From Candidatus Tepidiaquacellales bacterium UBA2330 (GTDB lineage: Bacteria; Bacteroidota; Ignavibacteria; Tepidaquicellales; Tepidaquicellaceae): a stretch of 50,328 nucleotides of DNA. This document shows, piece after piece, positions 8,727 to 16,742 of the stretch (its first letter is position 1; the number at the start of each line of letters is the position of its first letter). The notes under the pieces are model-generated. The model had not been told where the DNA came from. It searched no databases and saw only the letters and a list, made by a program, of their open reading frames with translations. The translations under genes and the position numbers were made by a program. The stretch lies in the NCBI GenBank assembly GCA_002344965.1, contig DDUU01000049.1:1-50328 (forward strand), read 5' to 3'.

Positions 8727-10295
8727 TCAATCCCCGCATTCAAAATCAAGAACTCTCAAAGTGTTATCATAAAACTCTTTAGCTCTTTCAGGTGAACTGC
8801 CGATACAGACTACTCCGAGTTTTCCGAATTCAGATAATGCGCCTATTAAATGAAATACAACTCCCTCCTGTGAAGCACCGTCATACATTAATCCGTGATA
8901 CATCGCTATATCCAGAAGGTCATTCGGTATAATGCCGATATATTTATCGCTCTGCACATTATCGGATGCAAAATAATATCTCGGATTTCCGCTTGCAGTA
9001 ATGTAAACTCCTTCTTCAGCGTTATATTTTCCGTAAGTAAGAAATTCGATCATCATAAAAGGATGTGTAGTGCCTCCTTTGCGGAGATTGATCTCAATTG
9101 CAAAATGTTTCCAACTGCCGTCATCCTGCCTGACTGAAATAAAATCAATGGCAAATCTTCCGAGCACACCTTTCTTTGAAAGCTTGCCTGCTACATTTTT
9201 TCCGATTTTACCAAGATCCGCCGCATATTCCTTATCTGCAGGAAAGATCGCTCCTAGAAAAATCTGTCCGTCATCTCCGCCGAGAAGCTGATCGTGAGTA
9301 CTGTCAATTCTGATATTTTCCGAAGAACCTATCACGCACTGAACTGATGGTGACATTTTTATCTCACCTTCCAGAAACTCTTCCACAATTCCTTCCATCT
9401 CTGTAAATTTTTCAAAGAATAGCTCCCGGCTTACGTCATGTGAAACCGGTCTGATATATTCATTTAATGTGTCAAGAATATTTGATTCAAGCTGATCATT
9501 AATTTCAAGTTCAGGATATCTGTAAATTGCATTACCGTCTCCGCTGAAACCGTCATTCATTTTTACGACAGCTTTTCTCAGACCCGGATTTTTTCTTTTA
9601 AGCCGCGCAAGAGATCTTGCGATATCCTCTTTTGATTTCAGGTCCTCATCGCCGTCCGGCATATCGATTCCGCATATCCTGAAAGTTTTACGCGCGCCTG
9701 ATTTAGAACCTTCATAAAACATAGAAGGATCTGTTCCGAACAGCGGTATTTCAAGTTTAACTGCAAGTGATTTCTCAAGCGGCGTGATGTTGTAACATGT
9801 AAGATGAGTTGATGATCTGTCGGTAATCAGATTCTTTATTCTTTGAATAAGACGCGGCCGGTCAAGTATTTTTTGCGTCAAAGGTTTGCGGGATAGATCA
9901 TAACAGCTCAGCATTGACATCCGCTGACGGGCATGATTTCCCGTGATCCCCTGCAGAAGATGAAGATAATAATCAATTATTACATCTGACAAAGGCATGC
10001 TTGATATATAAACTATTCTTGTCATCGGCATACGCAGCAGCATAAGAAGACAAAGCAGTCTCTCTTCATAATGAATAGAACCCTTTATCTTGGAAAGTAT
10101 TTCCATATCAAGAGTAAGTGACGGAACTATCACAACTGTTTTTGGAGCGAACTTGTCAGGGAAGATGTGTTCATACTGATAAGCTAATGTTTCCTGTATC
10201 TTTTCGAAAAGCTTATGCTCTTCAGGTGATCCTGTCGCAGGACCTGTTTCCGGCGATTTAAAAATTTTACGCATTTGATTTTTGTCAGTATTCAT
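8727..10295 (-). CDS. ATP-grasp ligase, PGM1-related
   Basis: The 522-residue protein resembles the PGM1-type ATP-grasp peptide ligases. An N-terminal domain (about residues 30-190) carries 'TVVIVPSLTLD' and an 'RQRMSMLSC' segment. The ATP-grasp part has a nucleotide-binding strand 'KAVVKMNDGFSGDG' with a glycine-rich loop, then 'EEFLEGEI' and a 'HFAIEINLRKGGTTHPF' segment holding the metal-binding E-x-N. PGM1 itself joins amino acids in pheganomycin synthesis. Here the substrate is unknown, and no precursor peptide or tailoring gene is next to it. There is no signal peptide, so it is cytoplasmic. The C-terminal 'IGALSEFGKLGVVCIG' region is also typical of these relatives. Confidence 0.72.
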   Translation of the reverse strand: MNTDKNQMRKIFKSPETGPATGSPEEHKLFEKIQETLAYQYEHIFPDKFAPKTVVIVPSLTLDMEILSKIKGSIHYEERLLCLLMLLRMPMTRIVYISSMPLSDVIIDYYLHLLQGITGNHARQRMSMLSCYDLSRKPLTQKILDRPRLIQRIKNLITDRSSTHLTCYNITPLEKSLAVKLEIPLFGTDPSMFYEGSKSGARKTFRICGIDMPDGDEDLKSKEDIARSLARLKRKNPGLRKAVVKMNDGFSGDGNAIYRYPELEINDQLESNILDTLNEYIRPVSHDVSRELFFEKFTEMEGIVEEFLEGEIKMSPSVQCVIGSSENIRIDSTHDQLLGGDDGQIFLGAIFPADKEYAADLGKIGKNVAGKLSKKGVLGRFAIDFISVRQDDGSWKHFAIEINLRKGGTTHPFMMIEFLTYGKYNAEEGVYITASGNPRYYFASDNVQSDKYIGIIPNDLLDIAMYHGLMYDGASQEGVVFHLIGALSEFGKLGVVCIGSSPERAKEFYDNTLRVLDFECGD

Positions 10296-10450
10296 TTTAA
10301 ATGTAAATATATAGAAAGTGAGCGGGGATATTCGTTTGAAAAAATTTCATGTAAGATAACTAAGTTAATTTTAATATTGAAAACAAAACTTTAGTATCAA
10401 TCCCGGAATGCAGAATATTAAAATTTTGAATCAGATAAACCTGTAATATA

Positions 10451-10795
10451 TCAATCAAGCTGACTCATCCGCTCTTTTGCTCCTTTATGGTACGGATCAA
10501 TTTTTAAAATTTCATTAAGAGTTTTTTTAGCAGATTTGCTGTCATTTGTTTTAATATACAGATCCGACAAACTAATCATTGCCTCAATATTATCAGGTTC
10601 ATTCTGAATTGTCCTGCGGAGTATTACTATATTATCTTCGTCTGTTCTTTCTTCCGGAGCTTTGTCATCTATTGAATGTATATGGTCAGGTATGACTGTA
10701 TGTTCGTTAATACCGCTGATAATGTAAACTGAAAATAATACCAAAACAGCTGCTGTTATTAATTTCAGTTTGTGTTTTGAAATGAAATCATTCAT
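10451..10795 (-). CDS. Small membrane-anchored TPR protein
   Basis: This 114-residue protein has one N-terminal membrane helix (about residues 11-28, 'LITAAVLVLFSVYIISG'), an acidic linker, and two helix pairs that fit a TPR unit ('EPDNIEAMISLSDLYIKTND' and 'AKKTLNEILKIDPYHKGA'). The repeats probably face the periplasm and mediate protein contacts. It lies 155 bp upstream of the ATP-grasp ligase on the same strand, but a shared transcript is uncertain. No specific function can be given. Confidence 0.75.
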   Translation of the reverse strand: MNDFISKHKLKLITAAVLVLFSVYIISGINEHTVIPDHIHSIDDKAPEERTDEDNIVILRRTIQNEPDNIEAMISLSDLYIKTNDSKSAKKTLNEILKIDPYHKGAKERMSQLD

Positions 10796-10978
10796 AATTT
10801 TTTCTTTCTAAATTTATAATGTTTAAAATAATTTAAATAATGTAAACGCTCAATTACAATTGAGTTCAAATTTTTTAAATCCATTTTTACTTTCCGATGG
10901 GAAAAATTTTTTTTAAAAAAAGGAATTTTCTTAAACGGATTATGCTTTTACAGCATTTTTGTTTTTCAATGACAATAC

Positions 10979-10990
10979 ATTGTATACAAT
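10979..10990. promoter_or_regulatory. Perfect 12-bp palindrome ATTGTATACAAT, possible operator
   Basis: The site is a perfect palindrome containing the TTGTATACA core that occurs three times upstream of msrA (20710-20765). It lies 82 bp before the ATG of the secreted protein at 11072 and 184 bp from the divergent TPR gene. A dimeric regulator could bind here; GntR-type sites of similar shape are known. The assignment is inference. Confidence 0.45.
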
Positions 10991-11071
10991 CTGTTAAAAA
11001 TTATTTTTTGAAATTAAAATTTAATAACTGTATATTGTAATTTACTTTTTCACTAACTAAATACTAATACC

Positions 11072-12457
11072 ATGAAAAACATTACAAGGCAAGAAAGTAT
11101 TCCTTTTAAACCGGGAAAATTTTTCAGTATTATGTTCCTGATTTTAACTTTTGGAATGACCGCTGTAAAAACAAATGCTGCGCCAATTGTTTTTACTGTT
11201 GATAATGCTACACCTACTGTTCAGGGATTTGATGCAGCCGGATGGACTCCAGCCACTCCTCCTGCACTTTTGTCAATGTCCGGTTTTACTGTTACCGGAG
11301 CAACTTCGATTACCTGGAATTCAGATAATCTTTTGTTCTATGGTATAATCAAAGTTACAGGCGGTGCAAGGCATCTGGCGATTGTCGATCCGTTCACCGG
11401 CGTCTGTACTCACATCGGTTTGTTAAGTAGCTCTGCATTTTCGTCAATGACATATAATTCGGATGACGGGATTATGTATCTGATGGGCGGAAGCGGAGGT
11501 CCTCCGGGTGTTGCTGAATGCCTGTTCAGCGTAGATCTTACAACTGCTGCTACAACATTTTTAGCCGGTCCTTTTTCTGTCGGTTCTTTCGGTGAAGTCA
11601 TCGCATATAACTATGATGACGGTCTGATCTATCACTGGTCAGGTGAAGCACCTACAGCAGCAATGGAATCCATAGATCCTGTAACTTTTGCAGCAACTAC
11701 AATTCCGCCGTCAGGAATACCGCACTCTGAAATTCAGGGAGCAGTTTACACAGGAAGCGGAATTTTTGTTGCTACGGATCTTTTTTTCTCAACCGGAGCT
11801 ACAATGTCCTTTACAATAACTTCCGCAGGCTTTTCAACGCTTATAGGTCCTACTCCTTATCAATGCAGGGGACTCGCTTATATTGATCCGTTGCTTCCTG
11901 TAGAATTGTCTTCTTTTGTTTCAACTGTGACAGGTAATTCCGTTACATTAAACTGGGCTACATCATCCGAAACCAACAATTCCGGTTTTGATATTGAAAG
12001 ATCATCTGTAAACGGAACGTGGTCTAAGATTGCTAATGTGTCCGGAAACGGAACCTCATCTGTTGGTCATAATTATTCCTATACAGACAGAAATCTTTCA
12101 TCGGGTATTTACAATTACAGATTAAAACAAATTGACTTCAACGGAAACTTTGAATATTTCAATTTAAGCAATGAAGTGAATATAGGTCTTCCGCTTAAAT
12201 ATGATCTGTCACAAAATTATCCGAACCCGTTTAATCCGTCAACTGTGATCAACTATGATTTACCTTTCGACGGAAATGTCAGTTTAAAGATATTTGATAT
12301 GTCGGGTAAAGAATTAATGTCGCTTGTAAATGAAGTTAAGACCGCAGGATATTATTCGGTAAATTTTAATGCCGCTAATTTATCAAGCGGAGTTTACTTC
12401 TATTCAATATCAGCCGGTAACTTTACATCTACAAAGAAAATGATGCTTCTGAAATAG
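11072..12457 (+). CDS. T9SS type A cargo protein with a propeller-like N-terminal domain
   Basis: The 461-residue protein begins with a long Sec signal peptide (cleavage near 'TNAA', residue 37). Residues 40-270 show repeated strands such as 'SMTYNSDDGIMYLMGG' and 'VIAYNYDDGLIYHWSG', which suggest a small beta-propeller. A fibronectin-like linker domain starts at 'LPVELSSF' (about residue 275). The T9SS type A sorting domain covers about residues 377-461, with 'SQNYPNPFNPST' and the final 'KKMMLLK'. It should cross the outer membrane by T9SS and stay on the surface or be released. Its C-terminal half closely resembles that of the next gene, and both have the same style of terminator. Confidence 0.87.
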   Translation: MKNITRQESIPFKPGKFFSIMFLILTFGMTAVKTNAAPIVFTVDNATPTVQGFDAAGWTPATPPALLSMSGFTVTGATSITWNSDNLLFYGIIKVTGGARHLAIVDPFTGVCTHIGLLSSSAFSSMTYNSDDGIMYLMGGSGGPPGVAECLFSVDLTTAATTFLAGPFSVGSFGEVIAYNYDDGLIYHWSGEAPTAAMESIDPVTFAATTIPPSGIPHSEIQGAVYTGSGIFVATDLFFSTGATMSFTITSAGFSTLIGPTPYQCRGLAYIDPLLPVELSSFVSTVTGNSVTLNWATSSETNNSGFDIERSSVNGTWSKIANVSGNGTSSVGHNYSYTDRNLSSGIYNYRLKQIDFNGNFEYFNLSNEVNIGLPLKYDLSQNYPNPFNPSTVINYDLPFDGNVSLKIFDMSGKELMSLVNEVKTAGYYSVNFNAANLSSGVYFYSISAGNFTSTKKMMLLK

Positions 12458-12531
12458 TATGCAGTTTATAGTTAATAGTTAACCGTTAATAGTTTTTATT
12501 TTCTTTAATTGTTGATAAGTCATAGTATTAT

Positions 12532-12560
12532 GCCGTGGGATGAATAATCTCACGGCTTTT
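12532..12560 (+). terminator. Intrinsic terminator after the first T9SS cargo gene
   Basis: A gccgtg/cacggc stem with the inner sequence 'ggatgaataatct' is followed by ttttta. The loop and stem are nearly identical to the terminator at 14092 after the next gene. Confidence 0.88.
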
Positions 12561-12733
12561 TATTTCAATTTAAAATTACAAATTACTAATTTTTAATTGA
12601 CGAATATTATATTCAAACTGATAATTCCTGACTGCTAATCGTATTTTCACAAACCGTGAATATTTATATTTGAAAAATTTATTTTAAAAAGATAATTTGT
12701 CAGCGGTTATTTATTAAATAAAATAATAAAACT

Positions 12734-14047
12734 ATGACAACGAAGATTATCTTTACAGCGGTTTGTTTGACATTACTGATGACATCAGCTTCAAGAGCTC
12801 AGTTGATTGCAGAGAGTTTTAATTATCCTGACGGTGATTCTATCGGTGCGCACGGATGGGTTCATTTCAGTCCGACCGGCACCGGAACACTGAACAGAAT
12901 AATGGTAACAACACCCGGACTTGAGTTTCCGGGATTTCAGTTTAATGGAATTGGAAATGCTGCTTCTGTTATGAATAGCGGACAGGATTCTTATAAACCT
13001 TTATCAGAAATAAAAAACTCAGAAAGCGTTTATACTTTTTTTCTTGTGAATTTTGATACGGTAAGATCAACAGGAGATTACTTCTGCGCTTATCTGCCTT
13101 CAGCTTCAGTAACAAGTTTTTTATGCAGAGTATATGCAAGAAAGATGCAGTCATCTTCTGAAAAATTTGCATTCGGATTAAGTAAAACCACTACGACGGG
13201 AGGAATACAATGGAGCGATACTATTTACAGTAAAGAGACAACATATTTGTTAGTTATGAAATATACATTTAATACTTCTTCAAATACTGATGATGAAGTA
13301 AGTTTGTTTATATTTTCAGAAGAAGTTCCTTCGAGCGAACCTGCTCCGACTATCGGACCGCTCACCGGAACGGGAACTGACGGAAACGACATTGGAAGGT
13401 TTGCTTTAAGACAGGGAGCGCAAGCTTCTGCGCCGAATTTCAGAATAGATGAAATTTTTACCGGCACAGGCTGGAGCAGCGTCCTGCCGGTTGAATTATC
13501 CTCATTCAGTTCATATGTTAATGGAAGGGATGTAACTTTATTCTGGGATTCTAAAAAGGAAATAAATAATGCCGGTTTTGATATTGAAAGAGCAACCATA
13601 CCTGGTATATGGGTTAAGATAGGTTTTGTAAACGGTTACGGATATTCGAATTCGGTAAATTATTATTCATATACTGACAGAGGATTGCCGACAGGAAAAT
13701 ATTTTTACAGATTAAAACAAACAGACTTAAACGGCAATTACGAATACTTTAATCTGAACAATGAGGTAAGTGTCGGAATACCTGTAAAGTATGAACTGTC
13801 ACAAAATTATCCAAACCCTTTCAATCCTTCTACCAATATTAACTTTGACCTGCCATCAGACGGGTATGTAAGTTTAAAGATCTTTGATATGTCAGGTAAG
13901 GAAATAATGGCACTTGTAAACGAAGTAAAGACTGCCGGATACTATTCTATAAATTTCAATGCATCAGGTTTATCAAGCGGGATTTACTATTACACAATTT
14001 CAGCGGATAACTTTAAAGCTTCCAAGAAGATGCTGCTGCTGAAGTAG
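12734..14047 (+). CDS. T9SS type A cargo protein, second of a related pair
   Basis: The 437-residue protein has a signal peptide ending near 'SRAQ' (residue 22). Residues 24-250 look like a lectin-type beta-sandwich that starts 'LIAESFNYPDGD'; I cannot name the family with confidence. From 'LPVELSSF' (about residue 252) it follows the previous gene closely: a fibronectin-like domain, then the T9SS type A sorting domain with 'SQNYPNPFNPST' (about residue 355) and a final 'KKMLLLK'. The two genes share the C-terminal half but not the N-terminal domain, so they are domain-shuffled paralogues. It is probably a cell-surface or released protein. Confidence 0.86.
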   Translation: MTTKIIFTAVCLTLLMTSASRAQLIAESFNYPDGDSIGAHGWVHFSPTGTGTLNRIMVTTPGLEFPGFQFNGIGNAASVMNSGQDSYKPLSEIKNSESVYTFFLVNFDTVRSTGDYFCAYLPSASVTSFLCRVYARKMQSSSEKFAFGLSKTTTTGGIQWSDTIYSKETTYLLVMKYTFNTSSNTDDEVSLFIFSEEVPSSEPAPTIGPLTGTGTDGNDIGRFALRQGAQASAPNFRIDEIFTGTGWSSVLPVELSSFSSYVNGRDVTLFWDSKKEINNAGFDIERATIPGIWVKIGFVNGYGYSNSVNYYSYTDRGLPTGKYFYRLKQTDLNGNYEYFNLNNEVSVGIPVKYELSQNYPNPFNPSTNINFDLPSDGYVSLKIFDMSGKEIMALVNEVKTAGYYSINFNASGLSSGIYYYTISADNFKASKKMLLLK

Positions 14048-14091
14048 TTAGTAGCTTTAATTTTTATAAATACTGAATGGTCAGTACATGA

Positions 14092-14126
14092 AACCGTGGG
14101 ATGAAATTCTCACGGTTTTTTTTTTT
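14092..14126 (+). terminator. Intrinsic terminator after the second T9SS cargo gene
   Basis: An aaccgtg/cacggtt stem with the inner sequence 'ggatgaaattct' is followed by a run of about 11 T. It is a near copy of the hairpin at 12532. The rest of the 350-bp gap up to 14397 is AT-rich; I see no other element there. Confidence 0.9.
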
Positions 14127-14397
14127 ACAATTATCAATTAAAGATTTTAAAATTCTAATACCTCTGAATTTATCGATAATTTAAAATTGACAATGATTAA
14201 TATTTTTTTAAAAATTTTGGAAAATAAAAATAAATTTTTATCAATTCACTGATTAAAATCATATAGAAAACATTTGAATTCTACACTTGATGACATTCTG
14301 ATTTGGTATATTGATTTAAGTATAGTTAAGTTTACAAAGAAAGGAAAGAATTCTTTTTAAAAAATATTTTCTAAAAAAATAAAAATAATTTTAACAA

Positions 14398-16554
14398 ATG
14401 GTCATGAAAAATTTATTTAGAATTAACGCTGCATTGATGATGATATTAATGTTTAATACAGCAGTATTTTCACAGCTGCCGGATAACTGGAAATGGTTAA
14501 ATCCGAATCCGCAGGGAAACAGTCTCTTCGCAATGGACTTTCCGGATAATAATACCGGATATTCAGTCGGAGCATTCGGAACAATAATAAAAACTTCAGA
14601 TGCAGGTAATTCGTGGGAACAGCTGACATCTAATTCTCAGACAACTTTACTTAGCGTTGATTTCATAAATACAGTTGAAGGATATGCCGGCGGATTCAAT
14701 CAGCTTCTAAAGAAAACAACAGACGGCGGAATAGTCTGGACTGACATTCAGCTGCCGAGAGAAGGTCAGTTTGATTCTCTCTTTTCCATAATGGATATAG
14801 AATTTGTGAGTTCAAATACAGGTTTTGTACTTGGTTTTTTTCAGCTTGAAAGTAAAATCTGGAAAACCACAGACGGCGGATTTACATGGAATACACAAAC
14901 TACAGCCGGCGCAAATTATTTAAACACATTGCATTTTCTGGATGAGAATAACGGCTATGCAGCCGGCGGTTCACTGGGTAGTGAAATAATAAAAACTACT
15001 GACGGCGGCTCGGTTTGGGAACTGGTGCAGTTTTATGATTATCCCGCTTTATCCGATATATATTTTATTAATCAAACTACTGGTATAGCTGCAGGAGAAA
15101 ACGGCTGCATAATTATGTCAACCAACTCAGGATTAAACTGGATACAAACCGGCTCGCCTTCAAGTATGGATATAAGCACTATATTGTTTATAAATGAGAA
15201 TTCCGGATTCGGGATTGGTTCAGGTAATGTTTTTTTAAAGACAATAAACGGCGGAGTGAACTGGACAGAAGAAAATTACGGCTGGAGTACCTACAGATCA
15301 TTTATGGATGCAGTTGTAACTCCTGAAGGTAAAATACATGGTGCTGGACTTTATGGAATTCTTTTGAAGTCGGATAATGGCGGCATAAACTGGGAAATAC
15401 CAAATACAGTAACGGAGAATACATTGTCAGAAATAGATTTTATTGATAATAATACCGGATTCGCAGTCTGCGGTTATGGCAGCGGTGATATTTTAAAAAC
15501 TACTGATGCAGGCGAGACCTGGGTTTCTCAGATCACAACCTACCATACTCCTATGTACGGAATACGTTTTACGGATGCAGAAACCGGATATATTGCCGGT
15601 AGCATTGACATAAAAAAGACTACAAACGGCGGAACAAACTGGTTTAATGTTTTTTCAAGTACACAAAATGAAATCTTTACAGATGTTGATTTTACTAATT
15701 CAAATACAGGATATGTTATAGGCAGTTACGGAGTTTTAAAAAAGACAACCAATGCAGGTCAGAACTGGACTTCAATGAGTATAAATTCAAGCGGGAGCAT
15801 ACTTACTTCAATTTGCTTTGTTAATGAAAGTACAGGATATTCAGTCGGAGATTTCGGCGCAATAGTCAAGACAACTGATGCCGGCGCAACCTGGACTTCT
15901 CAAACTTCCCCGTTTACAATGGCATATTTAACATCAGTGGATTTTACAGATGAGAATACGGGATATATTTCTTCAGGAGCCGGACTTCTTAAAACTACAA
16001 ACGGCGGAGACGAATGGATGATAATGAACGCTCCTTCCGGCGGTTATTATAAAGTACAGTTCAGAAATGAATTCGGATATGCTGTTGCTAGTAACGGTAA
16101 GATCATTAAATCTATAGATGCAGGCATTAACTGGATAGAGCAACCGACTGTAACAAATAACGGATTGTATGCTTTGTATTTCAATTCAGATAATTATGTT
16201 TACGCAGGCGGGACACGGGGTACGATTATAAAAACCATTCCGGCTGAATTAATTGTAACTGGTACCGGAACTTCATATACTGAATTACCTGATTCATTTA
16301 TATTAAATCAGAACTATCCCAATCCGTTTAATCCGTCAACCAATATAGAATTCAGTATTCCGAAATCTGAATTTGTATCCCTGAAGGTATTTGATATAAC
16401 CGGAAAAGAAATCTCTGTGCTTGTTAGTGAGAATCTGAATCCCGGAAATTATAAAATTAACTTTAACGGAGCAGGACTCACAAGCGGTGTATATTTTTAT
16501 ATTTTAAATACTGGTGGTTATGTTCAGACAAAAAAAATGATGCTATTAAAATAG
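14398..16554 (+). CDS. YCF48/BNR-repeat propeller protein with T9SS sorting domain
   Basis: The 718-residue protein has a signal peptide (cleavage near 'VFSQ', residue 25) and then about 14 repeats of the YCF48/BNR type, each like 'NTGYxVGxxGxIxKTTDGGxxW'. They span residues 40-620 and should fold into one or two beta-propellers. The last 85 residues are a T9SS type A domain ('NQNYPNPFNPST', end 'KKMMLLK'). YCF48-like repeats are known from the plant and cyanobacterial photosystem II assembly factor; in this setting they are surface proteins of unknown ligand. A second ATG at 14404 would drop two residues and cannot be excluded. The next gene is its paralogue but has a different C-terminus. 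Confidence 0.9.
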   Translation: MVMKNLFRINAALMMILMFNTAVFSQLPDNWKWLNPNPQGNSLFAMDFPDNNTGYSVGAFGTIIKTSDAGNSWEQLTSNSQTTLLSVDFINTVEGYAGGFNQLLKKTTDGGIVWTDIQLPREGQFDSLFSIMDIEFVSSNTGFVLGFFQLESKIWKTTDGGFTWNTQTTAGANYLNTLHFLDENNGYAAGGSLGSEIIKTTDGGSVWELVQFYDYPALSDIYFINQTTGIAAGENGCIIMSTNSGLNWIQTGSPSSMDISTILFINENSGFGIGSGNVFLKTINGGVNWTEENYGWSTYRSFMDAVVTPEGKIHGAGLYGILLKSDNGGINWEIPNTVTENTLSEIDFIDNNTGFAVCGYGSGDILKTTDAGETWVSQITTYHTPMYGIRFTDAETGYIAGSIDIKKTTNGGTNWFNVFSSTQNEIFTDVDFTNSNTGYVIGSYGVLKKTTNAGQNWTSMSINSSGSILTSICFVNESTGYSVGDFGAIVKTTDAGATWTSQTSPFTMAYLTSVDFTDENTGYISSGAGLLKTTNGGDEWMIMNAPSGGYYKVQFRNEFGYAVASNGKIIKSIDAGINWIEQPTVTNNGLYALYFNSDNYVYAGGTRGTIIKTIPAELIVTGTGTSYTELPDSFILNQNYPNPFNPSTNIEFSIPKSEFVSLKVFDITGKEISVLVSENLNPGNYKINFNGAGLTSGVYFYILNTGGYVQTKKMMLLK

Positions 16555-16742
16555 TATCAAATGATACTAACTAAAAATAAAAAAAACGCTTCATTAATTT
16601 TACAACTTACTTATTCTAGCTTTAAGAATGAGATATATATTAAGACAAACAAATATACACATAAAGTTACCTGTAAATTGTTGTCATACTAAAAGAATAA
16701 TTAATATTGAATAATAAATATTATAATTACAAAAAAATAAAA

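Noticed and set aside
16707..16742. Upstream ATG for the second propeller gene
   Set aside because: It would put 12 Lys/Tyr/Asn-rich residues before a good signal peptide; the ATG at 16743 gives a standard one. Not fully excluded.
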